Shown piece by piece: positions 1-9,424 of a stretch of 42,719 nt of DNA (positions are counted from its first letter, which is position 1; the number at the start of each line of letters is the position of its first letter). This stretch comes from Bacillota bacterium (GTDB lineage Bacteria > Bacillota > Clostridia > Acetivibrionales > DTU013), in contig JAEZYU010000102.1 in the NCBI GenBank assembly GCA_023418915.1, positions 1 through 42,719 on the forward strand, written 5' to 3'. Both the position numbers and the translations under genes were made by a program. The notes below the pieces were generated by a model, which was not told the DNA's origin, ran no database searches, and saw only the letters and a program-made list of their open reading frames with translations.

Positions 1-77
1 ATACAAACCCCGGGGGCACGGGGCCGGGGGGGCACTGGGGACGGTTCTGTCCCGCCCGTCCCCTGTCCTGTCCCGTC
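1..77. repeat. GC-rich REP-like palindromic element
   Basis: These bases are far richer in G and C than the coding DNA beside them. They contain a short hairpin, GGGAC then GGTTCT then GTCCC at about 38-53, followed by further GTCCC/CTGTCC copies. Motifs of the form GGGGACGGTTCTGTCCC are, from memory, common dispersed extragenic palindromes in many bacteria. The element begins directly after the stop codon of the giant surface gene (stop at 78-80), so it may have replaced the original 3' end. It could also act as a 3' stabilising hairpin. The window edge cuts it. Confidence 0.5.
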
Positions 78-3000
78 TCAGTTGGCGAGATCTTTGATCG
101 TGCCGCCTACGGAAGGCTTAGTGCCGGTCAGCGTCATGTTCATGTTGGGGTCGACCTTGAAGTCACTGGTCAGGACTCCCTTGAATACAAGCACATTGGT
201 GCCGGCGCCGCTCTCATAAGTCCAGTTGTTTACGGGAATTGCACCGATCTTGCTCATAGTGACATTGGATGCACTGCCAATGATCTCGTTAAACTCAACC
301 GCAATGGTAACGATTTCATCCTTCTTGTATATGCCGTTTGCCATGGGTGCAATGCGTTTGACAACAGGTTCGGTTTTATCGAAAATCTTCATGTATGCCT
401 TGATGTCACTGACAAACCAGTAATCCTTCCCGCTTCCTGACGCATTAAAGCGCATTATAAATTGCTCTCCGGGAGTGTACAGGAGATAGTCATTGTAATA
501 ATTTACCCCTTTTGGAGTATGAGTGTTCAGCACAATGTCGCCTTTGTTAATTAACATCGGGAAGAAGATAGTATACCATTTTTTTGCGCGGGAGCCTTTT
601 ACTATTTCGATCTTATACTCATCAGTGCGTGAGGAATCCAGATTGCTGGAAAATTTCACATACTGGTAGCCGTCATTATCTTCTGTCGCATATATGCTCA
701 CACGCAGTCCATGTGTGTTACCGGCAGCCTGAGTATACAACAACTGTGGTTCATTTATACCAAGATTGCTGTATCCGGTCCCTATAGTGAAAGACTTATT
801 ATCACTGAAACCGACGCTTTTTACTGTAAATTGCGACGTATTGATAACGGAAGTATACTCTGTTGTGTAGATGGAACTGCTCAGCTTGTGATCCGCGCCT
901 TGTGCCAGCGTACGGCGCACACTGGAAGTGCTGCCCAGAGTACCCGTGCAGATCTGTGACGCGCTGCTGACCTTGTACAGCTCAACATCATAATAACGGT
1001 TCACGCCATTTGTAAAGCTGTTGACAATATCATCATTGCCGGTCAAATACCCTTCGCTCCTGACCACAAAGGTCTTGACAGTATCGCTGGGGCCGAAGGT
1101 CAGGAATATATCCTCCCCTCCCACATGGCTGAAGTGTATGGGCGCTGCTGTCCCGCCAATGGCCGTGCCGTTCACCGTACGGTAATAGACATACTGGATA
1201 TCAGTTGTTGGAACAGCATCCGCAGGGAAGCTGCGCGTCACGGTGAAGGTGACATCCCTGGCTGAACCGCTGACCTTCTCTGATGTCGCAGCCAGCATGA
1301 ATGTACCGCCGTGTTCCCACATGGCAGTCAGTGCAGCATTACCTGTGCTGCCCTTGGTGATCGAAGTCACCTTCTTGCTGCCGCTGTACCAGCCGAGGAA
1401 CCTGTAGCCGGTTTTAATACCGGACGGAGCCTTCAGCGTGATATCGGACGTCTCGATGGTATAGGTGGTCGGATTATTCACACCCGAAGCACCTGAGCCC
1501 AGGGTATATGAAATGGTGTAAGTAATGGGCTTCCACTGCGCATAAAGTGTGATGCTGCCTGAAGGCGTCAGATTCTTGACGCTCTCACCATCGGAGTATA
1601 TAAACGGGCTGTTGGGGGCAAGCGCCCAGCCTTCAAAGCTGTAGCCGGGATTGGTGAATTCGTTGTTCTTCAGCGGCTGATCCACATCATAGGTGAAGGT
1701 TTGAGCCGACATACTGCCGCCTGCGTTGTTGGACTCGGTACCGTCATCAAAGTTGACACCGTAGACGTTTGCCCTCCAGCTTGCATAGAAGGTCCTTACA
1801 CCTGTACTGCGTGCAGCGATGGCGATGCCGATGACCCTGCTGCTGTCAGAGAGATCTTCGTTGGTGTACCAGCCCATAAAAGTACAGCCGCTCCTGGGGC
1901 CGGGATTGGCCAGTATGATGTTCCCGCTCTCGATGGTGTAGGTTTTCGGATTACTGTTTTCAACACCGTCCATACCAACATAGGTGATGGAGTATTCCAC
2001 CGCCTCCCACTTTGCTGTCAGATTGAGGTTGTCGGTCAGCGTGACAGGGAATGTGACCAAATCATTACCATTCATCCAGCCGACGAAGGAATAGCCATAC
2101 CTCGTCGGATCATCGGGCTTCTCAATAACGGTGCCGAATGTCTGCGTGATGGCATCAACAGACGTGCCGCCGGCACTGTTGAATGTGGCGGTATAGTTGT
2201 TGATGCTCCACTGGGCATAGAGTGTAATCTCGTCACCCTGTGTATCGGTCAGATTCATCACTCTTTCCCTGTTTTTGAAAGAAGTGCAGCCGCTTCCGTC
2301 AGCTTCGGCAGTCCAGCCTGTGAAGGTATGGCCTGCATTGCTGAACTTAAGCTCCGACAAAGCCAGGATCTTGTCGTAGGTATGGGTCTGATCCTCCATG
2401 ACACCGCTGCCGCCGTTGGCAACAAACCTCACCGTGTAGGTAATGGGGAGTATCTGAGCAAACAGAGTGGTGTTGCCTGTGATTTTTACATCCGTATCTG
2501 CGCTGATTTTCTCGCCGCCTGCAGGCGCCGTATACCAGCCGCTGAAGTAATAGCCGGTCCTAGGTTCGGCCACTGCGGGCAGCCTGCTGCCATACTTCTC
2601 GTCATATTTCACGGTGATTTTTTCAGGGATCTCTCCCGCTACGCCGTTGAGATCAAAGCTGACTTCATATTCATTTGGTGTCCAGCGGGCATATAGAGTG
2701 ATGTCGCCGGTGATTTCTACCGTGTCGCCTGCTGCTGCCTTATCACCGCCTGCAGGCGCCGTATACCACCCGGTAAAGGTGTAACCGGCAAGGCTGCTCT
2801 CTGCCAGGGCGGGGTACATGCCGCCATAGGTGACAGTCACAGATCCTGGATTTGTACCTCCATTGCCATCGAAGCTTACGGTATATGTCTCTGCCCTCCA
2901 CTGTGCTTTATATGCCAGGTCCATGTCGGGCATGGTGTCCGGAACGACCGTATCCCAGCCTTCGAATCCATAACCGGTACGGGCGGGCACAGGAGCAATG

Positions 3001-6000
3001 ATGGTCTGACCGAAGAGATAGGTTTCTTCAGTCTCGGTACCGTTGATATCCCATGTGACGGTATAGCTGTTGCGGTTATATTTTATCTCCACTACTGTAT
3101 CTCCGCCCTCAACGATCAGGACATCCTCGAACGGTCTCGCAGTGAAGCCTTTGTAGTAGTTCGCCGTGACAGCAGTATAGTCACCGGCCTGACCATAACG
3201 GGTCTCAGTTTCCCTGAGAGAATATCCTTCGCCTGAAACATTCTGCAGCATATGTATCACTTTATAGGGCGTTGCATCAACTTCAGCCCAGATAGCCGTG
3301 AGTGTATGATCTTCCTTTCTGTCTACTATAGTATCTTTTGTGACAGTCCTGCCTTCCTCATCCCTCCATCGAACAAACTGCAGGGCGGCAGTGCTGGTAT
3401 TCACCGGTTCGGGAAATTCTCCATAGGCGCTGCCATAGGCCACCTCGATAGAAACCTGTTCCGCACCGTCGTCATCGTACATTTTGAATGTAACTGTGTA
3501 TTTCTTGGGAGTAAACTCCGCTTCGATCCTAATATCTTCCGCAGGCATTTTCTCCGGAACACCCAGCCACTGCTCGAAGTCGAAGCCATCCTTTTCGGGG
3601 TCAACAGTCGGTTCGTTTATAACGTCACCGTAGAGTACACTCGTAGTGTCAAAGACCTTGTTATCAGCTACCCATGTGACATTATAGGATCTTCTGTCAT
3701 AGTGGACCGTTGCGACCGCACTGCCGTCAGCTTCGATCATGACCTGCTCCACGCCCGAAGCGGCGAAGCCGTCAATATTCTTTGAAACTGCAGCGGTCCA
3801 TGTATTGGTGATGCCATACCTGGTTTCGTCTTCCACCAACTTTTCCTCTTCGGGGCCGATGTGCCTTACTGTATACGGCGTATCTGTCGCAGGTCTCCAA
3901 ACCGCAGTATAGGTCTTTTCAGCGGCATTCATGAAGGTCTGCTCCACAAACCCTTCCCAATGGTCGAGTACATAGCCCGCCTTCGTCGGGTCTTCAGGCT
4001 TTGCGATGATTTCGCCATATTTGACCTGGACTGTTTTGGTCTTGTCATCCGTTTTCCAGTGGACCGGATAGGTGTTTCTTTTATATCGTATCTCCACCAC
4101 AGTGGAGCCGTCGAACTTGATCTTCTCCTGACTGAAGTTCTCAGCCGTAAAGCCCTCGTAGGTCAATTTTTCAGCATCAGTATCGCTGCCGGTCTTGCCG
4201 GACATATCAATATATTCGATAAGCTCGCCGTCGTCAGGATAGGAACCGTCCAAAGCCTGACGGATGTGCATTACTCTGTAGCCGACGCCGTTGACGCCGT
4301 CCCACAAGGCAGAGAAGATCAGATCTGTCGTACCTACAGCTACCGGGGGCTCCGGCGACCAGCCGCCGAAGATAAAGCCCTGGCAGCTCACTTCCGGAGG
4401 TGTGATCACGGCGCCGGAATACAAGGTGTAGATGATATCTCCATCACCATTTTCGGGTACAAATGTAACAGTATACTGTGTGCGTTTGTAATTGACCTTG
4501 ACGACGGTCTTGCCGCCGCCTTCGACCGTAACGGAATCTCTTGTCTCACCGTTCACCGTTACATTCTGGAAGGAGGTCTCACCTTCAATTGCATATTCAT
4601 TATCCATCCTCAGACTGTCTGCCTCGATGCTGTCGCCTGTGGTACCCGAGCGGTATACCACACCTTTGAGCATATATCTGCCGTCTGGCTGCTGGACATA
4701 GTATTCAACGCGATACTCCGTAGTCATGTCCTTATCCCAAAGCGCTGTATAGGTAAGATCCTGGTCGCCCATATAAGTGCTGACTGTCTTGTCCCAGCCC
4801 TTGAAAATATAGCCCTTAACACTGAACTGAGGTGCGGCGATAGCCGAACCGTATTTCAGGCTGATCACCACAGGGTCACCGCCCGCTTCGCCGGGGTCAA
4901 AGGTGACTGTATAGGTCTGTCGGTCATAGTAATAGCGCAGGATAGATGAACCGTCCGCCTTGATTGCCAGCGTCTGCGCATCCGGGGTCTTAAAGCCGGT
5001 GTAGGACCTGGTCAGAGGCGTGACAGTACTGTCGGTGGTACCTGTAAAGGTTTCACGTTCTGCCAGTTCATACTCGCTGGAGCCAAGCTTCTGAAGGTAA
5101 TGCTCCACTGTGTAAGGAGTATCGGCGGCAGGCTCCCATGCGGCATAAACACTGGTGTCCGAATTGGGCATCATTTTGGGGAAGGTATAAGGCCTGGTCA
5201 AAGCTTCATCGCTGTACCAGCCGGCAAATATGTAGCCCGGCTTTACCGGATCTTCTGGAGCAGTCACCTTTTCCTCATACTTCCTTATGATAAAGGGCAC
5301 ATAACTGCCGCCATTGGTAAATGGTGCGATGATATAGCCATCCTTCAGATTGTCCCAGTAGAGCGATATAGTGCGCTGAATAGGCATCGAACTGAATTCC
5401 ATGGGCCTGCTTTTCCATGTGATGATCATCTCTCCCTCATGCTTGACCTCACCGCCCGGGGTGACACTGACGGTATTGGTGTGAGGATCATAGGAAAATG
5501 CGGGATTGGTCATCTGGATGATGAAATTCTTCTCGTCGTCCAGCTTATCCTTGCTGACGTCCGTTTTGCCCTCTTCCAGCGGGGCATCGTAGTTGGCGGC
5601 AGACAACACCCTGTTGCCTTCTTCGTCTTTTTCCATGCCCTCCTTCAGATCCAGATAGGCCATATCGAAGACGCTGTCAGGCAGCCGGACGGAAGTGATA
5701 TAGCTCTTTAGCTTGATACCCGGCGCAGCCGCCTGCTTGTAAGCAAAGTCACGCACATTGTCCCTGTCCCCCGCCTTGAGCAGCGGCCATTCCTTATCAA
5801 ACAAACTTTTCTCATAACTGAACTTGCCGCCTATAGCCTGCGCCTCGAAGGTAACTTCAAGATAGATGCCGAACTCCAGGTAAATGGCACCGGAAGAGGA
5901 ACTACTTCTTCCCTGGGAGGCAGTGTATTTGAGCTGGTAGTAAAAATAGCCCCAAACACGGACATATGCCCCTGCCTCCGCGGCGAAGCCCACGCTGGCA

Positions 6001-9000
6001 AGCTTTGTGGATAACAGACCCACGCTTATACCGGCACGTATACCTGCACGCAGTCCCATCGTACCCATTACATAGAACTCAAACTCCCAGTGCTCCTCCA
6101 CCAGGTCAATCACATCGCTTTTGACCTTATTGGAAAATACCTGGATGGTGTAGACATAGCGCTTGGCGTTCTCATACCAGAAATCCATGCCAAGGGAGAT
6201 GTTCAGGTTAGCTGAAACTACAAACTTGACCTCAACATTAATGGCAATGACCAATAGGACATTAAAGTCCTGATCGATCAGTTCCTTTTCAAAAAGCGTC
6301 ACCCAGTCAGTCTCATTTTCCAGCATCTCCGAATACTTTTCCTCCAGGCTGTCACCCACGGTGCTCAATCCGTCGCCAAGGTATTTGTCCTTCTCGTCCA
6401 TCAGATCCTTGATCTGCTTGCCGATTTTCTCTATGGTCTCGTTTTTTGTTTCGAAGCCTTCTTCATCGGTCTCTACAGTGGCGATGGTGGCCTCGATGCC
6501 TATACCTGTGTATTCATAAAGCTCTATAAAGGCAGTCACCTCATATTCGGCAATGTACGGGAAGATGCCCCACCATTTCCAGACCGCATCACCATCGACG
6601 CCGATGTCTATGCGGACCTCCTGCTCGAAGGAACCTACGATCTCGATCTCTAAGGTGACATCGTCATTGCACTCGATAGACACTTTGACGCCCACATCCA
6701 AAGTCAGGCGCAAGCCTTTGAGTCCTTCAAAGTGGACCAGCTTGTTGTTCAGTGTAGCTTGCAGCTTGCTCAATTCAACTTCGGCTTTGACACCACCCAT
6801 GCTTTGCAGGGTCTCCTGAGTGATAGGCTGACCGTTCATGGTCATTTCTACGGCTTTCAGTTTATACTCGTCGCTGAGCTGGGTAAAGGAGTCTGTCTCC
6901 AGCGCGAGAGCCGCCAGATACATGCCCGCTTCCTCAGCAAAGCCGCTTTCACGCGCCTGCTTCTCAACGCCTTCTTCGATGGCTTCTTTATCCACGCCTT
7001 CCAGCAGATCCTCGCTTGCTATGTTTTCCTTTTTGCTTGCCGCCATGGACTGCTGTACATCGGACAGGGCAACAGGCTGGTAGGCGATGATATATGATCC
7101 CTCCGATTCTTCCGCCGAAGTAATCCTGGCATACCCGCACAAGACGCCATCCTCGGAGAGAGTGCCGTCACCGCTCAGCGTGCCGGAATAGAAGGAGATA
7201 AAGTCGCCTGCGTCGATGGTCGTCAGGGAGTCCAGACCGGCCATAGCAAAGTGATCGTCGGTGTAGGTCATGGCCGCAACAGGGACGGTCATGGAGTTAT
7301 TGCCCGGGTCACCGTCGGTGTCAGCCTCCACATTCACCGGTAAAATATCCGGAGTAAAAAGCACGTTTTCGGCGGACGCAGTCCTGTATGTATAGAGATC
7401 ACCGACTTTATCCGTGATTTCCACAAAGGCGGTGTTTTCATCACTATTGACTGTGTCCATGGCAGGAGGTGTGTCCCCCTCATATATCATAATGGTGTCG
7501 CCCACGGCAAGGGTACCCTTGCTGAAGGTAAAGCTTCCTCTTGTAATGCAGTTCTCTGCAGGCGCGCCATCGGTGCCTACTGTGATCACGGGTATGGATA
7601 TCGTAAAGGCTATTGCTCCGTTAACGATCAGATCGGAAATGTCGGCAAGGGAGATCTGCTTCATGTCGGCATTCAGAGATACGTTGACGACCTCCTCACG
7701 CTTGATGGTAAACGCATATTCACGGGTGTCCTTATCCTGTCCCCTAAAGGAAAGCCTGCTGTCCTCCAGAGTGATCTTGTATGCGGAGCCCTCCACAAAA
7801 CCGGGCTGCTGAGCACCCTGCTCGCCCAGATAGTTCACACCGGAAATGGTGAAGCTGCCACTGCCGCCGTCGATACTGAACCAGTCCTTGTTTTCGTTGG
7901 AGCTGAGATTCTTCAGCGAAATCGCTCCCCTGAACTCTTCAACAGTCATGTCTGCGGGTGCGGAGACACTTATGGTAAAGTACTTGTTGGTGTCGATAGC
8001 GCTGGCCACCGGGGTCATGAATTCTTCATTCAGGGACGGGAGTTCCTCATATTTTGCATAGAGTACGGTCGTCTTGTGAGCTGTATCGGAATCGGCCACC
8101 AGTTGTGTCAGTTCCTCATCATAGCACCATCCGACAAAAAGGGCATTTTCCTTATAGGGCACGGGCAGACTGTCAAGCCTCGCACCACTGCGGATGTCTC
8201 GGTCGGAGATGCTTGAGCCGCCATTGGTGACGAACTTGAAGTTGTAATAGACTGTGTCGACGGTTGTTTGTTTTGAATTACTCTCTTGAGCTTCCGTGTC
8301 GTTACTGTCGCGGTCGGAGGGAACACCGGGTTCCTTATACCAAACATCAACTGCTTCATCTGTACGCATGCACAGCGCAGCAGCCTGAGCGCGGGAAGCA
8401 TTAGCCTTGGGATCGAAGCTTACGCCGTCCCCATTCAGCAGACCAGCCTTCCACAGTTTCAGGACCGCTTCTTTTGCATAACCAGATACCTGATCGATAT
8501 CAGCGGGGATCGTGTCGATATCCACACCGGTATCGAGATCCACGCCGAAAATCTCAAAATAACGCACGAAAAAGGTCGCCATCTGCTCCCGGTCGATCAG
8601 TGCTTGAGACGAGAATTTTCCATTGCCGGTGCCGCTGGTGATTCCGTTTTTTGCCGCCCATGCGACATAGGGAGCGTAATATGCGGACGGATCCACGTCG
8701 GTGAAGGCCGACTCCGCCGCATATTCCTCTATATCCACACCGGCCATGCGGCCAAGCACCGTCACGAACATTCCCCGGGTCATGGTGCCGTTGGGTGTGA
8801 ATTTTGTATCAGATGTTCCGTTGAAAACATTGCTTTCGTAAACATATTGAACTGCATCATAGAACCAATCGCTGATTCTTACATCAGTAAATGGGTTTAC
8901 CCGGTCTGCTGGGTTCGCCTGGTCTGCCGGGTACGCCTGGCTTGCAAGATTCGCCGGGTATGCCAGATCGGTCTGCTGCCCGGCAAAAGCCTGCAAGGGG

Positions 9001-9056
9001 GTCATAGTGACCGACATGCAAATAACCAACAGAAGACTGATAATTCTCTTCTTCAT
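78..9056 (-). CDS. Giant SLH-anchored surface protein with InlB and MucBP-like repeats (2,992 aa)
   Basis: Probable secreted adhesin or cell-wall protein. I start it at the ATG at 9056, which has AAAGAGG upstream and gives a clean signal peptide (KKR, hydrophobic core, AFAG at about 26); an in-frame upstream start would hide that signal. After a short Pro/Ala-rich repeat come three SLH domains (about 53-106, 117-170, 183-232), which bind pyruvylated secondary wall polymer. One InlB-type repeat follows at about 290-345, then Ig-like stretches, then a beta-rich region (about 750-1170) with alternating Gly/aromatic strands. Residues about 1240-2580 hold some fourteen InlB/Listeria-Bacteroides repeats (YTVxF...GYxFxGW...YTAxW), with five MucBP-like units (TPYTVxH) between them. 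A Calx-beta-like domain and a final Ig-like domain close the protein, which ends abruptly at KDLAN where relatives usually read DxAGN and continue. The function as an adhesin is inferred from domains only. Confidence 0.9.
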   Translation of the reverse strand: MKKRIISLLLVICMSVTMTPLQAFAGQQTDLAYPANLASQAYPADQANPADRVNPFTDVRISDWFYDAVQYVYESNVFNGTSDTKFTPNGTMTRGMFVTVLGRMAGVDIEEYAAESAFTDVDPSAYYAPYVAWAAKNGITSGTGNGKFSSQALIDREQMATFFVRYFEIFGVDLDTGVDIDTIPADIDQVSGYAKEAVLKLWKAGLLNGDGVSFDPKANASRAQAAALCMRTDEAVDVWYKEPGVPSDRDSNDTEAQESNSKQTTVDTVYYNFKFVTNGGSSISDRDIRSGARLDSLPVPYKENALFVGWCYDEELTQLVADSDTAHKTTVLYAKYEELPSLNEEFMTPVASAIDTNKYFTISVSAPADMTVEEFRGAISLKNLSSNENKDWFSIDGGSGSFTISGVNYLGEQGAQQPGFVEGSAYKITLEDSRLSFRGQDKDTREYAFTIKREEVVNVSLNADMKQISLADISDLIVNGAIAFTISIPVITVGTDGAPAENCITRGSFTFSKGTLAVGDTIMIYEGDTPPAMDTVNSDENTAFVEITDKVGDLYTYRTASAENVLFTPDILPVNVEADTDGDPGNNSMTVPVAAMTYTDDHFAMAGLDSLTTIDAGDFISFYSGTLSGDGTLSEDGVLCGYARITSAEESEGSYIIAYQPVALSDVQQSMAASKKENIASEDLLEGVDKEAIEEGVEKQARESGFAEEAGMYLAALALETDSFTQLSDEYKLKAVEMTMNGQPITQETLQSMGGVKAEVELSKLQATLNNKLVHFEGLKGLRLTLDVGVKVSIECNDDVTLEIEIVGSFEQEVRIDIGVDGDAVWKWWGIFPYIAEYEVTAFIELYEYTGIGIEATIATVETDEEGFETKNETIEKIGKQIKDLMDEKDKYLGDGLSTVGDSLEEKYSEMLENETDWVTLFEKELIDQDFNVLLVIAINVEVKFVVSANLNISLGMDFWYENAKRYVYTIQVFSNKVKSDVIDLVEEHWEFEFYVMGTMGLRAGIRAGISVGLLSTKLASVGFAAEAGAYVRVWGYFYYQLKYTASQGRSSSSSGAIYLEFGIYLEVTFEAQAIGGKFSYEKSLFDKEWPLLKAGDRDNVRDFAYKQAAAPGIKLKSYITSVRLPDSVFDMAYLDLKEGMEKDEEGNRVLSAANYDAPLEEGKTDVSKDKLDDEKNFIIQMTNPAFSYDPHTNTVSVTPGGEVKHEGEMIITWKSRPMEFSSMPIQRTISLYWDNLKDGYIIAPFTNGGSYVPFIIRKYEEKVTAPEDPVKPGYIFAGWYSDEALTRPYTFPKMMPNSDTSVYAAWEPAADTPYTVEHYLQKLGSSEYELAERETFTGTTDSTVTPLTRSYTGFKTPDAQTLAIKADGSSILRYYYDRQTYTVTFDPGEAGGDPVVISLKYGSAIAAPQFSVKGYIFKGWDKTVSTYMGDQDLTYTALWDKDMTTEYRVEYYVQQPDGRYMLKGVVYRSGTTGDSIEADSLRMDNEYAIEGETSFQNVTVNGETRDSVTVEGGGKTVVKVNYKRTQYTVTFVPENGDGDIIYTLYSGAVITPPEVSCQGFIFGGWSPEPPVAVGTTDLIFSALWDGVNGVGYRVMHIRQALDGSYPDDGELIEYIDMSGKTGSDTDAEKLTYEGFTAENFSQEKIKFDGSTVVEIRYKRNTYPVHWKTDDKTKTVQVKYGEIIAKPEDPTKAGYVLDHWEGFVEQTFMNAAEKTYTAVWRPATDTPYTVRHIGPEEEKLVEDETRYGITNTWTAAVSKNIDGFAASGVEQVMIEADGSAVATVHYDRRSYNVTWVADNKVFDTTSVLYGDVINEPTVDPEKDGFDFEQWLGVPEKMPAEDIRIEAEFTPKKYTVTFKMYDDDGAEQVSIEVAYGSAYGEFPEPVNTSTAALQFVRWRDEEGRTVTKDTIVDRKEDHTLTAIWAEVDATPYKVIHMLQNVSGEGYSLRETETRYGQAGDYTAVTANYYKGFTARPFEDVLIVEGGDTVVEIKYNRNSYTVTWDINGTETEETYLFGQTIIAPVPARTGYGFEGWDTVVPDTMPDMDLAYKAQWRAETYTVSFDGNGGTNPGSVTVTYGGMYPALAESSLAGYTFTGWYTAPAGGDKAAAGDTVEITGDITLYARWTPNEYEVSFDLNGVAGEIPEKITVKYDEKYGSRLPAVAEPRTGYYFSGWYTAPAGGEKISADTDVKITGNTTLFAQILPITYTVRFVANGGSGVMEDQTHTYDKILALSELKFSNAGHTFTGWTAEADGSGCTSFKNRERVMNLTDTQGDEITLYAQWSINNYTATFNSAGGTSVDAITQTFGTVIEKPDDPTRYGYSFVGWMNGNDLVTFPVTLTDNLNLTAKWEAVEYSITYVGMDGVENSNPKTYTIESGNIILANPGPRSGCTFMGWYTNEDLSDSSRVIGIAIAARSTGVRTFYASWRANVYGVNFDDGTESNNAGGSMSAQTFTYDVDQPLKNNEFTNPGYSFEGWALAPNSPFIYSDGESVKNLTPSGSITLYAQWKPITYTISYTLGSGASGVNNPTTYTIETSDITLKAPSGIKTGYRFLGWYSGSKKVTSITKGSTGNAALTAMWEHGGTFMLAATSEKVSGSARDVTFTVTRSFPADAVPTTDIQYVYYRTVNGTAIGGTAAPIHFSHVGGEDIFLTFGPSDTVKTFVVRSEGYLTGNDDIVNSFTNGVNRYYDVELYKVSSASQICTGTLGSTSSVRRTLAQGADHKLSSSIYTTEYTSVINTSQFTVKSVGFSDNKSFTIGTGYSNLGINEPQLLYTQAAGNTHGLRVSIYATEDNDGYQYVKFSSNLDSSRTDEYKIEIVKGSRAKKWYTIFFPMLINKGDIVLNTHTPKGVNYYNDYLLYTPGEQFIMRFNASGSGKDYWFVSDIKAYMKIFDKTEPVVKRIAPMANGIYKKDEIVTIAVEFNEIIGSASNVTMSKIGAIPVNNWTYESGAGTNVLVFKGVLTSDFKVDPNMNMTLTGTKPSVGGTIKDLAN

Positions 9057-9171
9057 ACTCTCTACCTCTTTTGACAATTTTATAGTTGCTGCATAAAGAT
9101 GCTGCTTCCAGTGCATCGTACATAAATCCACTATTCATACTACAATAAAACTGTCAAAAAAAGAGACTTGT

Positions 9172-9206
9172 GGCGCGAACGGTAGCTTTTTCGGCGCGAA
9201 TGGTAG
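9172..9206 (-). promoter_or_regulatory. Two 14-bp direct repeats at 21-bp period upstream of the giant gene
   Basis: GGCGCGAACGGTAG (9172-9185) and GGCGCGAATGGTAG (9193-9206) differ at one base and are spaced exactly two helical turns apart. They lie about 115-150 bases before the start codon at 9056. Read on the gene's own strand, the cores are ACCGTTCGC and ACCATTCGC. These approach the LytTR-type direct-repeat consensus (9-bp boxes with a 12-bp spacer), though imperfectly. No LytTR regulator is encoded in the window. I see no convincing -35 box; a TATAAA lies near 9080. The regulator assignment is inference. Confidence 0.4.
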
Positions 9207-9216
9207 AGGTACTTAG

Positions 9217-9237
9217 TAACGGTGCCTGGCACCGTTA
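9217..9237. repeat. Perfect 21-bp palindrome with GGTGCC/GGCACC core
   Basis: TAACGGTGCC at 9217-9226 is followed by a single T and then its exact reverse complement at 9228-9237. The GTGCCTGGCAC core is the same as in the larger inverted repeat at 27018-27091, so both look like members of one dispersed REP-like family. It sits between the giant gene's upstream region and the 3' end of the nucleotidyltransferase gene. The rest of 9238-9424 shows nothing I can support. Confidence 0.6.
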
Positions 9238-9424
9238 AATAAGGTTCAAATAATTGTACATTTCGTCCATATCTAAAAAATGCCCTATCATAGATATTCA
9301 GACTTATACTCCTATTGGTCCTGAAGATTATTGAAAAATCTATCAACAAGTAAGCGGTACATACTCAGAATAGATACGCAACAAAGGTCTTCCTGTACTT
9401 CTCCTCACCAAAAGTTATGGCATA

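Noticed and set aside
1701..2696. 331-codon plus-strand open frame inside the first giant gene
   Set aside because: Antisense shadow of the GC-rich repeat coding region; Cys/Arg/His-rich composition, no ribosome site, no recognisable domain. The same holds for 3861-4949, 5100-5711, 8286-9074 and others.
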